This document shows, piece by piece, positions 17,609-26,652 of a stretch of 64,000 bases of DNA. A program made the translations under genes and the position numbers. This DNA is from Sulfidibacter corallicola (GTDB lineage: Bacteria; Acidobacteriota; Holophagae; Acanthopleuribacterales; Acanthopleuribacteraceae). The first letter of the stretch is position 1, and every line of letters begins with the position of its first letter. Below the pieces are notes generated by a model, which was given only the letters and a program-made list of their open reading frames with translations, had not been told where the DNA came from and made no database searches. Where the stretch lies: assembly GCF_017498545.1 (NCBI RefSeq), contig NZ_CP071793.1, positions 9,108,256 to 9,172,255 of the forward strand, in the 5' to 3' direction.

Positions 17609-17780
17609 AACCATGGACCTCGGTTCAATGGGTCGCCAGGTCGTTTGCGAGTGAATCGTGCCACCCTACTCGATCAAAATGATTGAAACACGTCATCATT
17701 GTGATCGCACCTAACCATTCACCATTCTCTCGTTTTTATACATGTTGTTTTTTATCAAACAGTTACAGTACAACACAAGC

Positions 17781-17796
17781 TGGCACGAGACTTGGT
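17781..17796 (+). promoter_or_regulatory. Possible sigma-54 promoter of the yceI-like gene
   Basis: TGGCAC-GAGAC-TTGGT matches the sigma-54 layout (TGGCAC, five bases, TTGCA/T) apart from GG in place of the conserved -12 GC. It lies 45 bp before the start codon. The -12 mismatch and the absence of any visible activator gene keep this tentative. Confidence 0.3.
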
Positions 17797-17841
17797 CATG
17801 GGGCTTCCGTCGAAATGACACAACACTTTTGGAGGACTTCC

Positions 17842-18399
17842 ATGTCTCGTTTGATGACCCTTACCGCACTCGCTCTCACCGCCTTCGCGACCGTTCCCGC
17901 ACTGCATGCGGCCAACTTCCAAGTGGATGGCTCCCACGCCTTCGCCACCTTCAAGGTCGGTCACCTGGGCATCGGCAACACCGTCGGACGCTTCAACGAC
18001 ATTTCCGGCGAAGTCGATCTGGACAACGGTAAAATCGAAATCACCATCCGCACTGCCAGTGTGGATACCCAGGACGAAAAGCGCGATCAACACCTCAAGG
18101 GCCCCGACTTTTTCAACGTCAAGCAGTTCCCCGTCATGAAATTCAAGGCGACGAGCGTCAAGCCGGCCGGGAACGACCGCTTTCGAGTGGAAGGCAAAAT
18201 GACCATTCGCGGCAAGTCCAAGAACATCTCATTGGAACTGATCAAAATCGGCGAGGGCAAGGATCCCTGGGGTGGTTATCGCCTCGGTTTCGAATCGACG
18301 TTCACGGTGAAACGCGAGGATTTCGGCCTCGACTTCATGCCGGGCGGCATCGGCAGCGAAGTGGAAATCTACGTCTCCCTCGAAGCACTGAAGAAATAA
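17842..18399 (+). CDS. YceI family periplasmic lipocalin-like protein
   Basis: 185 residues with a signal peptide (about 1-23, ending PALHA). The mature protein has YceI signatures: FQVDGSHAFATFKVGHLGIGN near the start, then the RDQHLKGPDFFNVKQFP stretch and the FKRED-like VKREDFGLDFMPGGIG near the end. Family members form a small beta-barrel that binds isoprenoid or similar hydrophobic ligands in the periplasm. The start has GGAGG just upstream, and the longer open frame from 17683 would bury the signal peptide. A membrane-protein gene follows after 83 bp on the same strand. Confidence 0.93.
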   Translation: MSRLMTLTALALTAFATVPALHAANFQVDGSHAFATFKVGHLGIGNTVGRFNDISGEVDLDNGKIEITIRTASVDTQDEKRDQHLKGPDFFNVKQFPVMKFKATSVKPAGNDRFRVEGKMTIRGKSKNISLELIKIGEGKDPWGGYRLGFESTFTVKREDFGLDFMPGGIGSEVEIYVSLEALKK

Positions 18400-18482
18400 A
18401 GGATACAGGCGGCCCGGCTATCCGTTCCCGGTAGCCGGGACCCCCGAACAGAATGGGAATCCCCAATTTGAAGGAGTACCTC

Positions 18483-19304
18483 ATGTTCACGCCGATCCTC
18501 TACGGAGTCCTGCTTCCCTTGTTCTCCAGCGCCTTGGTTGTCGGCGCCTACGTGCTGGCCACCCGCAACCGAAGCCGTCGTTTTTCGCCATTCGGCATCG
18601 CGGCCCTGGGCATCGGGTTCATCGGCGCCTATCTCGGTTTGCGAGGCATGCCCTCGTTTCCCCCCAATGAGGCGAGTCAGTGGCTGCTGTTGGCCATTCC
18701 CGTGGCGAGCCTACTCACCGCTGTACAACGCCGTTTGCCGAATCGGGCCCTCGCCCTCGGGTCGATCGGCCTTTTCTTCGCGACATTGTTTTTTGCGATG
18801 TTGCAGCCCATGTTCGAATACCATTGGGAATCCTTTGGCCTAAAGGCCTTGTGGCTTGCCGGGTTGACGGCCTTTGCGGTCCTTTTTCGCTGGAACTGGG
18901 ACCATCTCGAGGACCATTCCCGCTTCGGCACCCTTTCCGTCGTCGGCGCCACGTCGCTGGCGGCCTTGCTGTTCGCGCTGTCGGGCAGCATGTTCCTCGC
19001 GCAATTGGCGGGTGCGTTCGCCGCCGCGGCCGGCCCCCTGGTTCTTTTGAGCTTTTGGAACAAAGATCTTCCTGTTTTTGCCGGCACACGCGACCTGTTC
19101 AGCACCGTTCTCCTCGGTCTGACCACCATGGCCTTCTTCTACGCCGAGCTGCAACCCGTGACGGCGATCCTGTTCCTCTTCGCTTTGCTGTTGACCGGTT
19201 ACACCGGGCTATTCCCTGCCCATTCCCTGACCAAGAAAATCGCCGTTCCTGGCGCAACGGCCGGAGCGGCCCTCGCGTTCGCCATCATCCAATCCGGGTT
19301 CTAG
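18483..19304 (+). CDS. Polytopic membrane protein of unknown function
   Basis: 273 residues and almost wholly hydrophobic, with about eight or nine predicted membrane segments (first at residues 5-27, last at about 250-270). ATG 18483 has AAGGAG upstream. It follows the YceI gene by 83 bp on the same strand with no terminator between, so the two may be cotranscribed; YceI genes are often paired with membrane proteins such as cytochrome b561, but no heme-ligand His pattern is seen here. I do not recognise the family. Confidence 0.75.
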   Translation: MFTPILYGVLLPLFSSALVVGAYVLATRNRSRRFSPFGIAALGIGFIGAYLGLRGMPSFPPNEASQWLLLAIPVASLLTAVQRRLPNRALALGSIGLFFATLFFAMLQPMFEYHWESFGLKALWLAGLTAFAVLFRWNWDHLEDHSRFGTLSVVGATSLAALLFALSGSMFLAQLAGAFAAAAGPLVLLSFWNKDLPVFAGTRDLFSTVLLGLTTMAFFYAELQPVTAILFLFALLLTGYTGLFPAHSLTKKIAVPGATAGAALAFAIIQSGF

Positions 19305-19393
19305 TTGGTGCCCAGCCACCAACGGATGCTCGGTTTCCCATGGGACGCCGGACATCGCTGAATCGTCAATTCAACCGTGGCCGAACGCGGCGT

Positions 19394-21115
19394 TCAGGGT
19401 TCAGGAAGCACCTGACCGAGATAACCACCGATCTTGCCGGACTCGGAAACACCGATGAAGGCGTAGGCCAGCAGTTCACCATCCGCACGACACACCGCGT
19501 GGCTACTGTCGCGCGGTACCAACGTCACCTGTTTTTCATGGGGCTGGAGGGTCTCCGACCGGCTCTCCAGCAGACGACCGTTCGAGTCGAAGAATTCCAG
19601 GTCCATTTGCACTTCATCGGCGCTGGGATTGGCGATCGTCAATCCCGACCAAAAGGCCCCGTCGGTGCGCAGGAGGGGGAAGAACTGCTCGGTCTGACCC
19701 TGGTTCGGCAGCAGTATGCCCGAAACGCCGACCCCGTTCTCCCGGTTGCTGCCGATCAGGGCGATGCCGGTGATCGGCGCATCAGCTTCCAATTTGGCCC
19801 AGGCGACCTGGTCGGTGGATAACAGATGGGTGGTGCCGATGACCCCCAACAGATTGGATTGGGGCTGGACGGTCAGGACTTCCTCGGCCGCGAGCGCACC
19901 GGAAGCCGCATATCCCGTCAGCCGCACCGATACCGCTTCTTCGTTTTGATTGGCGAGGGAAAAGCCGGTCCAGAAATTGACGCGATCCATGGCGATATGC
20001 GGCAGGTAGAGAAGCTCGCTGCCGATCGCCTCCGAGGGATCGATGCGTACCGCGTTGACCCATGCCTCGCCGCGTTCGTCGTGGCGGCGGAAACTCAAAT
20101 AGCCGTTGTGGGCGCGATTGCCGTGGACCTGCAACCAGGAGGCACCACCCGTTTCGGACACCTCGAAACCGAGCTGATGGACGCCTGGCTGGAAGCGCAA
20201 TCCGCCGCGATCGTCGCCTTGAGCCCAGGTCAGGGACACCGATTCACCGGAGGCGAACACCCAGGCGTTTTCCCAGGAGCTCGCATCACGCGCCAGGTGG
20301 GGCACGACCCAGTAGTGGTTGTCGCGCGAATCGAGGGCCGTCACGCTGAGATCCTCGCCATCCTCGAAGAGCACCATCGGCAACGGCCGGTTACAGGTGT
20401 AGGAAAAGGCGCTGCCACCGAAAGAGGCATCGATGAGCAACTGACGGTTCGGGCGCAGCTCGATACGTTCGTCGTCGAGGGTGATCAGGACGCGCTCGTC
20501 GTGGGGGTTGGTAATCGCCAGCAAATGACCCTGTTGCAGCAGCGGAAGGTGGCCCGCAAAGCGCTTACAAGTGGAAAATTGGGAGAAATTCTTGTCGAAC
20601 CGCAGGGTCACTTGGTTCGCATGGTGTGCCGATTCCTTCTTGCCATTGGTGTTCTGGTAGAACGAGACGCTCAAGTTCACGAGGCCCGGTTCGTCGGAAA
20701 CGAGCTGGCAGACGCGAATATCCTTCAAGGTGATCATCTGGGAGGCGCCATTGAGGGTGTTTTCCAGGAGCGTGAACGAGATCGCGGAAAAGCCTTTGCT
20801 GTCACCGGCGAGCGGTTTGACCGGCCCCCAAACGCCGCCCAAGTTGTCCGTAACCGAGCCGTGATCTTCCAGCCGGAACGGCACGGTCGGCTGTCCCGAG
20901 GGCTCGAACCGGGCATTGACGCTGACGCCGGGCACGGTGAGCACGAACACGCTGCCGGGTGGGATCGGCACGTTGTTCACCAGGGTCACGGTCGCACTGT
21001 TTTGTAGGCAGACCGATTGGTTCAGGTTCCCGCACAGTTCTTCTTCCGCGAGCGCGGTGATTCCCACGAGTGTTCCAAAGACTAGAGCCAGGACGAGACA
21101 TCGTTTGTAAATCAT
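19394..21115 (-). CDS. Secreted protein of unknown function with repeated beta-sandwich-like modules
   Basis: 573 residues with a signal peptide (about 1-23, ending TALAEEE). ATG 21113-21115 follows AGGAGG; the frame is open to 21181 but without a signal sequence. Two C-terminal segments look like diverged copies of one module, FWTGFSLANQNEEAVSV and FWSGLTIANPSADEVQM, each followed by a run of beta strands, suggesting tandem Ig-like or lectin-like folds. No catalytic motif was found. It converges on the membrane-protein gene with a 90-bp gap. Function unknown; probably periplasmic or surface-exposed. Confidence 0.75.
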   Translation of the reverse strand: MIYKRCLVLALVFGTLVGITALAEEELCGNLNQSVCLQNSATVTLVNNVPIPPGSVFVLTVPGVSVNARFEPSGQPTVPFRLEDHGSVTDNLGGVWGPVKPLAGDSKGFSAISFTLLENTLNGASQMITLKDIRVCQLVSDEPGLVNLSVSFYQNTNGKKESAHHANQVTLRFDKNFSQFSTCKRFAGHLPLLQQGHLLAITNPHDERVLITLDDERIELRPNRQLLIDASFGGSAFSYTCNRPLPMVLFEDGEDLSVTALDSRDNHYWVVPHLARDASSWENAWVFASGESVSLTWAQGDDRGGLRFQPGVHQLGFEVSETGGASWLQVHGNRAHNGYLSFRRHDERGEAWVNAVRIDPSEAIGSELLYLPHIAMDRVNFWTGFSLANQNEEAVSVRLTGYAASGALAAEEVLTVQPQSNLLGVIGTTHLLSTDQVAWAKLEADAPITGIALIGSNRENGVGVSGILLPNQGQTEQFFPLLRTDGAFWSGLTIANPSADEVQMDLEFFDSNGRLLESRSETLQPHEKQVTLVPRDSSHAVCRADGELLAYAFIGVSESGKIGGYLGQVLPEP

Positions 21116-21260
21116 GGAAACGGCCTCCTGTCCCATGGCGGTGTGACGGCACAAGTCTAAAAAAGCCATGGAAAACGGCAAAAAGGGTACAGCTTGTTCC
21201 TAGATATATAGCAATCGCGGGGCCTAGCGGTCGACCGATGCCGTCACAAATCCCCGCTTG

Positions 21261-21890
21261 GTCCACGAAAAACTCGAAAAGACACGATGAGTCACCGAGG
21301 GTTCCTAATTTGTCCACTAAATACACGAAAAAACACGAACTGGAAACGCCCACCATGGCCTTCCCAGTGACGCGGACGCCTCATCGTGGGGCTTAGGGAG
21401 TACATTCTGTTGTTTCTCAGCCGGTTACATCTAGGAACTTGAAAGCGGCCCAATAAGCCGACGGGTTCGGTTCCTGTGTGGCGACGCATCACACGCGGCA
21501 TATGACGACTTGTCCACGAATCACACAAATCCACACGAATACGAATACAATCGCTCCGTTCAAGGCCTATTGCGTTGTTTTCACAGAATTGAACACGTGC
21601 CCAAATGATTCACAAGTGGCAACTAAATCTACATAAGCGATTGATATTTTTAGCTTTACGATCGGATCCCTCTAAGGGGGGGGCCTGTCGTGTACCACCC
21701 ATGGGTTTTGTCTTTTCGTGTCCATCCGTTGTGATTCGTGGACAAACAGAAAATATCGATCACGATCCACCTGCAAGGCTCATCGGTGGGTGGGGTTTTC
21801 AGCGCGCAATTCCGACCAACCGCCCATATCGGCTGGAAGCGCGGGTATCGAGGAAGGGTTTTTCGTGTTTTTTCGTGTTTTTAGTGGACA
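21261..21890. repeat. Cluster of CACGAAT-type intergenic repeats
   Basis: The gap 21116-22001 has no credible gene. It carries at least five arms of one repeat: 21261-21290, 21311-21340 and 21511-21540 in one direction, and 21714-21745 and 21861-21890 in the other. Each begins or ends with GTCCAC(G/T)(A)A and contains CACGAAT words spaced about 10 bp. Arms at opposite orientation could fold together. The last arm touches the terminator at 21890. Confidence 0.7.
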
Positions 21891-21920
21891 AAAAAGGCCC
21901 GACAGCGGGCGCTGCCGGGC
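21890..21920 (-). terminator. Rho-independent terminator after the DUF4097-type gene
   Basis: Ten-base stem (21897-21906 with 21911-21920, one G-U pair, loop of four) followed on the minus strand by six T residues. It lies 80 bp beyond the stop of the gene at 22002. Confidence 0.85.
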
Positions 21921-22001
21921 TTGTAGGATGACGTCACATCATCGGTGACATTTCCGAAGGAAGATGAAGATCGAGTTCGCCTCCCGCGTTGGGAGCGCGA
22001 C

Positions 22002-23147
22002 TCAATCGACGGCCCGAATGCGAATATGGCCGTTGACCGTGTGGATCTTGATTTTGTGTTTTCCGCCGTTCACCTCGCCGGTGCCGACGATGGTTTTGGC
22101 GTTGCGACCGCGCTTCCAGCTCCACCCCGAACCCTCTTCCTTCTGGACACGAAAATCGGAGTGGATGTCGTAGTTGCGGTTGCTGTTTTTGGTGTACTGG
22201 ATTTCCAGGTCGAAGTGCATCGAGAGTTCGCGCGGTACGTAGAGCGTGATGTCGCCGCCCATCGAGCCCAACTCCACGTCGCGACGGCCGCTGGCGGGAT
22301 CGCCCACCATCTTCACCGTGACGTCGCCACCCATGGTGGTGGCCTTCGCCCAGCCGTCGACTTCACCGATTTCGATGTCGCCGCCCATCGTTTTGGCGAC
22401 CGCAAACTGGGCCGCGCGGGTGATGTGGATCTCCCCGCCCATGGTCTTCACCTCGGCGCCGAAAGGTGCGTCTTCCACGCGGATGTCGCCGCCCATCGTC
22501 GAAATCTTGACCACGTCGTCCGGTGTGAAATCGGCCTTTTTATTCTTGGAAAACTTGACGTTGTCGTAGATCACGTCGCCGCCCATCGTCGAGCCGTCCA
22601 CGTTGCCCACCACGTTGGTGAACTCGATGTCGCCACCCATGGTTTTCACACGGCCGTCCAAGGTGCTCTCGTTGACCTCGATGTCGCCGCCCATCGTGAG
22701 TAGGTCGACCGAGCCCGCCAGTGCGGTCAGAATGATCTTGCCGCCCATCGTCTTGCCGCTGAATTCACCCTCCAGGTTCTTCATGGTCAAACGTCCACCG
22801 GAGGTGTAGACCCGCACATCGCTGAGGCGCGGCGCCTTGACGACGAGGTCCACGTCGATGCTGGAGCGCCAACTCTTGAACTTGGGCTCACAGCGGATGC
22901 TGAAGCCGGCATCGGTGGGTTTGGCCTCGATGACGACGTCCTCCTCCCTGCCACGCAGCTTGTAGGAGACCTCGGCCCGGTCTTCGTCCCAGCCTTCGAC
23001 CGTGATCGACCCCCCGGTCTTGAGACGGATGTTCAATTCCTGACCCGGCGCCAGGGTGTAACTCTCGTTGATCGTCTTGCCGGCGAAGAGCGGTGCACTC
23101 CACAGCAGGCTCAAGGCGGTGAGCAGTGTGACGTTTGCCTTTATCAT
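22002..23147 (-). CDS. Exported DUF4097-type beta-repeat protein
   Basis: 381 residues with a signal peptide (about 1-22). The mature chain has nine (T/S)MGG motifs spaced about 20-30 residues apart, as in the DUF4097 (putative adhesin) family, which forms a beta-helix-like stack. ATG 23145-23147 follows AGGAG; the frame is open to 23192. It is the last gene of a likely unit with an ECF sigma factor and a membrane HEAT-repeat protein. In other bacteria DUF4097 proteins are common next to sigma/anti-sigma pairs, so it may act in envelope sensing or be a target of the sigma factor. Its molecular role is not established. Confidence 0.85.
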   Translation of the reverse strand: MIKANVTLLTALSLLWSAPLFAGKTINESYTLAPGQELNIRLKTGGSITVEGWDEDRAEVSYKLRGREEDVVIEAKPTDAGFSIRCEPKFKSWRSSIDVDLVVKAPRLSDVRVYTSGGRLTMKNLEGEFSGKTMGGKIILTALAGSVDLLTMGGDIEVNESTLDGRVKTMGGDIEFTNVVGNVDGSTMGGDVIYDNVKFSKNKKADFTPDDVVKISTMGGDIRVEDAPFGAEVKTMGGEIHITRAAQFAVAKTMGGDIEIGEVDGWAKATTMGGDVTVKMVGDPASGRRDVELGSMGGDITLYVPRELSMHFDLEIQYTKNSNRNYDIHSDFRVQKEEGSGWSWKRGRNAKTIVGTGEVNGGKHKIKIHTVNGHIRIRAVD

Positions 23148-23214
23148 CCTGAAAACTCCTTCATCAGTGTCTGTGTGTTCGTGGTCATTCAAAAGCGACG
23201 GCAGGTCGGGGAAC

Positions 23215-23246
23215 GTCGAAATGTCGAAATGTCGAAATGTCGAAAT
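23215..23246. repeat. Four tandem copies of an 8-bp repeat
   Basis: GTCGAAAT repeats at 23215, 23223, 23231 and 23239, in the 128-bp gap between the HEAT-repeat gene and the DUF4097 gene. Confidence 0.9.
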
Positions 23247-23275
23247 ATGTCAATCGATCGTCGATCGTCACGCGA

Positions 23276-24298
23276 TCAATGGCGTTCCCACTCGTTGACC
23301 CGCATCAGCAGGGGCGTGTCCCCCCGTTCGCGCAGCTCGGCCTCGATTTCGCGCAGCAGATTGTCGTTGGGCGCATCGCCCATCAGACAATCCAAGGCAT
23401 CTATGCGCATGGTTACCGACGGATCTTCCTTCAAAACCCGCAGCAGTGCCTGACGCACCTCGGAATCGCCCGTGGCCTGAGCGAGCTTGGACATGGCTTT
23501 CATGCGCACGGCCAGTTCGGAATCGGATTCCATCGCGCGGATGAGCGCCCGCTTGATTTCGGGATCCATCACGGAATCCGTCATGCCGATGGCCTGGAGG
23601 CTGGAGTGAATGCTTTCGGGGCTCATCAGCGACCGCACCAACATGTCCTTGACCAGCGGGTCGTCTTTGGTGCGAACCAGACTCACATGGGCGGCGACGT
23701 CGAAGGACACGGCCACACGCCCGTCTTTGGTGGGCTCGACCGAAATGTTGCCATAGGTATAGGGCAGGCTCTCCAGATCGGGATTGCGGCTGGCCACCAC
23801 TTGCGATAGGACCGGCACCGCATCTTGGAACTCCGGCTCCGCAGATTCGGCGTGGGCCCCAACCGGTTGGTACCACCAAAACGGGTCGGTTTGCGACCGA
23901 ACGAGGCGGGCGCCCAGGAACACGCCGATCAACAGCGAAGCCGCAATGGCGAGCAACGGCAGCCAAGGGCGTCTCGGCGCGGCGGGATCCGGTTTGGGAT
24001 CGCGCGGCAGGGGTCGGATGACGTGATCGCGAGCCTTCTGGCTGGATTCGAGCTCACTGAGTACCGCCCGCCGCATGTTGCCGAGTCGCGCATCGGTGAT
24101 GCCTTCGCCATCCTCGTCCATGTTCAGCAGGGCCTGGTGCACCGCCTTGAGCGTCGCTTCTTCATCTTCCGGCACAGGGCCGGTTCCATCGGCCGCATCC
24201 GAGCGGGCGGCGGCCGAGATGTCGTTCCAAAGGGTGCGAGATCGCTCGTTTCTTTCGGGATCGTTCGCGGGATCTTGGGATGGATGGGCATCCATCAT
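23276..24298 (-). CDS. Single-pass membrane HEAT-repeat protein, probable anti-sigma factor
   Basis: 340 residues. An N-terminal cytoplasmic part of about 110 residues is followed by one membrane helix (about 111-133) and an outer domain. Its last 130 residues look like HEAT-type helical repeats (for example LIRAMESDSELAVRMKAMSKL and LRVLKEDPSVTMRIDALDCL). Topology and position nine bases behind an ECF sigma gene fit an anti-sigma factor, although I see no clear zinc-binding HXXXCXXC motif. ATG 24296-24298 has AGGAGG upstream. HEAT repeats usually bind proteins, so the outer part could sense a partner. Confidence 0.75.
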   Translation of the reverse strand: MMDAHPSQDPANDPERNERSRTLWNDISAAARSDAADGTGPVPEDEEATLKAVHQALLNMDEDGEGITDARLGNMRRAVLSELESSQKARDHVIRPLPRDPKPDPAAPRRPWLPLLAIAASLLIGVFLGARLVRSQTDPFWWYQPVGAHAESAEPEFQDAVPVLSQVVASRNPDLESLPYTYGNISVEPTKDGRVAVSFDVAAHVSLVRTKDDPLVKDMLVRSLMSPESIHSSLQAIGMTDSVMDPEIKRALIRAMESDSELAVRMKAMSKLAQATGDSEVRQALLRVLKEDPSVTMRIDALDCLMGDAPNDNLLREIEAELRERGDTPLLMRVNEWERH

Positions 24299-24307
24299 GT
24301 CTGCCTC

Positions 24308-24853
24308 CTATATGACGCGGCGAGCACTTCCGGCCATTCGTTTGAGACTGCGGTAAAGCATGTTCTTGACCACGTCTTCGCTGCACTGCAGGGTGGTGGC
24401 GATATCTTTGATGCTGCAGTCTTCGAAGTACTTCAACACCACGGCCAGGCGATATTTCGGGTTGAGCAAATCAAGCAGTTGCAACAGCATGCGCCGATCG
24501 TCCGCACGCTGAAAGGCCCATTCCTGACCACCTTCGACCGGTATTTTCTGTTCCAGGCTCTCGTCCGGCTCCAAGACGTCGCCGTTCGATTTCCCTCGTT
24601 GCCAACTCAGGGATTCGTTGTAGGCCATACGCATCAGCCAGGCTTTGAAACGGTCCGGGTCCGCCAGCGTATCCAGCTTTTGGTAGGCCTTCAGGAACAC
24701 GTTTTGACTGATGTCCAATGCGTGATCGGCGTCGCGCGTGAAGCTCATGGCAATCTTGACGATCGTTCGTTGGTAACGAATCATCAAGGCGTCGAATGCT
24801 TGTAAGGACCCACCGCGGGCTTTTTCCACCAATCGCGCATCGTTTGTGTCCAA
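24308..24853 (-). CDS. ECF-type RNA polymerase sigma factor
   Basis: 181 residues. Region 2 (about 15-80) contains the core-binding stretch ending DISQNVFLKAYQKLDTL, and region 4 (about 115-175) contains the helix-turn-helix CSIKDIATTLQCSEDVVKNMLYRSL split around the turn. I chose TTG 24851-24853 because AAGGAGG ends five bases upstream and the protein then begins MDTNDARLVEKARGG like its relatives; a second TTG at 24874 lacks a ribosome site. It is the first gene of the unit with the HEAT-repeat membrane protein and the DUF4097 protein. Confidence 0.93.
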   Translation of the reverse strand: MDTNDARLVEKARGGSLQAFDALMIRYQRTIVKIAMSFTRDADHALDISQNVFLKAYQKLDTLADPDRFKAWLMRMAYNESLSWQRGKSNGDVLEPDESLEQKIPVEGGQEWAFQRADDRRMLLQLLDLLNPKYRLAVVLKYFEDCSIKDIATTLQCSEDVVKNMLYRSLKRMAGSARRVI

Positions 24854-24910
24854 GCAAGCCTCCTTGACCTGCAAGACGCTGAGGGGTTCGGAGAAGTGAG
24901 CAGGAAATTT

Positions 24911-24943
24911 AAAAAAAATGTCGGGCCAGGGTGGGCCGGCCCG
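24911..24943 (-). terminator. Likely terminator after the glycosyltransferase gene
   Basis: On the minus strand CGGGCC (24943-24938) pairs with GGCCCG (24927-24922), followed shortly by eight T residues (24918-24911). It separates the glycosyltransferase gene from the downstream sigma-factor gene. Confidence 0.6.
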
Positions 24944-24963
24944 GCAAGGGCCCGTTCCGTGGC

Positions 24964-26265
24964 TCAGGACGTGGTGGCGGTCGTCACGAAGCGTTGGTAG
25001 ACCTCGAGCGTTTTCTCACCCATGCGCGCCACGCTGTAGAGTTCCGGAACCGCGGCGGCGCCCTTTTCTCCCTGCTCGGCACACATGTCGCGCCGGTCGA
25101 GGTAATGGGCGATTTGCTCGGCGAGCGCCCGCGCATCGTCGGGGACGACCAGGCTACCGCCACCGGTTTGTTCCACCATTTCCGTGTAGGCACCGTGACG
25201 CGGCTGCACCACTGGAACGCCGCAGGACATGGCTTCCAGAATCGAGAGGCCCTTGGGTTCCTTGTAGGGCGCGGGCACCGAGAACAGGTCCAACCGCTGG
25301 AGAAAGTCGATTTTCTGTTCGCGGGTCAACTCACCCGCCCACTGACATCGCGCGCCGTGCCCGGCACGTTCCACCTTTTCCTTCAACTCGTTCACGTAGG
25401 CCGTGTCGCGCCCACCCAGGTAGCCCGCGATGCGAAGTTCGAGATCGGGATGATCGGCGGCCAGTCTCAGAAACGCGTCGATCAGCAAATGCAGCCCTTT
25501 CTCGGGGCATTGACGCGCGAAAAATCCCAACAGGAAGGGTTTTCCGGCGCCTGGCTTCTTGGTCCCGGGCACCAGGCCGTCGAGGTTCAAACCCAGGGGC
25601 ACCACATCGATTTTTTGCGGCGCCACCTGAAGATAGTCGACCATGAAGCTCTTGTAGAAGGAGCAGGTGGCGATGAATCCGTCGATTTCGGCGGCACGAC
25701 TGCAGAGCAGACGGTGGGCGCGACTCTTGTAGGGCTCGATCAGTGCGTCGAGGAAGATTTCCTCGCCCTGCAGGGCGCACAGCACGGGCACCCCGACCTC
25801 TTTTTTAATCGCGGGTCCCATACCGGCCAGCATCGAGTTGGTCAGTTGCACCAAATCGGGTTTGAATTCCCGAGCCAGCCAGCGCGTCAACTTGCTCAGT
25901 TCCTTGTGAAGCGGGCCCTGATCGCCTTCGAGCATGGAGACCGTCAAACCTCCGAGATCCTCGGCACTGGTGGACGCACTGAATCGAGAGACCCAGTTGA
26001 GCAGGGCCGGCGTGTCCAGGACTTTGTCCAAAAGCCACGGGGTGTGGCGGAACAGCGACATCTTTTCCTGGAGGTACACGTTGATGCCGCCGAAAAAAAC
26101 GCGACCCATGCTGACGTTTTCATCGTCCGTGCGCAGTGGGGTGTACGTGGGGATCAGCGAGATGTCCAACCCGCGACGCTGCAGCTCTTTGACCAATGCG
26201 TTGTCGCGGATGCAGCTCCCGCAGTACATGCCGGCCGCTCCGGCGGTGATGTAGGCCACGCGCAC
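24964..26265 (-). CDS. Glycosyltransferase, GT4 family
   Basis: 433 residues with a GT-B layout. The N-terminal half opens with RVAYITAGAAGMYCGSCIRD. The C-terminal half has the GT4 features FFARQCPEKGLHLLIDAF and EPKGLSILEAMSCGVPVV, the E-x7-E nucleotide-sugar site. It should move a sugar from an NDP or phospho-sugar donor to a cell-envelope acceptor; the substrate cannot be read from sequence. I chose GTG 26263-26265 (GGAGGAA upstream), which places the first beta strand at the N-terminus; the open frame to 26373 adds 36 residues without resemblance. No other sugar-polymer genes are adjacent. Confidence 0.88.
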   Translation of the reverse strand: MRVAYITAGAAGMYCGSCIRDNALVKELQRRGLDISLIPTYTPLRTDDENVSMGRVFFGGINVYLQEKMSLFRHTPWLLDKVLDTPALLNWVSRFSASTSAEDLGGLTVSMLEGDQGPLHKELSKLTRWLAREFKPDLVQLTNSMLAGMGPAIKKEVGVPVLCALQGEEIFLDALIEPYKSRAHRLLCSRAAEIDGFIATCSFYKSFMVDYLQVAPQKIDVVPLGLNLDGLVPGTKKPGAGKPFLLGFFARQCPEKGLHLLIDAFLRLAADHPDLELRIAGYLGGRDTAYVNELKEKVERAGHGARCQWAGELTREQKIDFLQRLDLFSVPAPYKEPKGLSILEAMSCGVPVVQPRHGAYTEMVEQTGGGSLVVPDDARALAEQIAHYLDRRDMCAEQGEKGAAAVPELYSVARMGEKTLEVYQRFVTTATTS

Positions 26266-26652
26266 AGCGTTCCTCCCCCATGGTGTCGAAATCGTTGGTG
26301 GTCCCCAACCTTCCTGATCCATCCAAATGAGCGGGAGAGGCCGCATCGACGAAACCCGACCGGACGCCCACACTCTTGGAAACCAGGAGTCAGGGTAGAC
26401 ACTATCCTACCGCGCCTCGGCCGCAAGTGGTTGTGATCTCTCGACCAAGCCTACGGCTGGCGTCCCTTCCGAACGTCCATCGCCGCGCGGAAGAGATCCC
26501 GGAGGACGCGAAACCGGTTCCGGCGAAGCGAATGACCGCGATTGTCAATCACTTCGCCGGAGGGATCGACCCGATTGGTGATACCCGCAGATTTCGGCAC
26601 CGGGCGCCCGGCTGCACGTTCACACCTGCGGCACGATGGGGGCGAGCGCCGC
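26266..26652. other. Gene-free gap
   Basis: I see no supported gene, hairpin terminator or repeat. Short open frames here lack ribosome sites and family resemblance. Confidence 0.5.
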
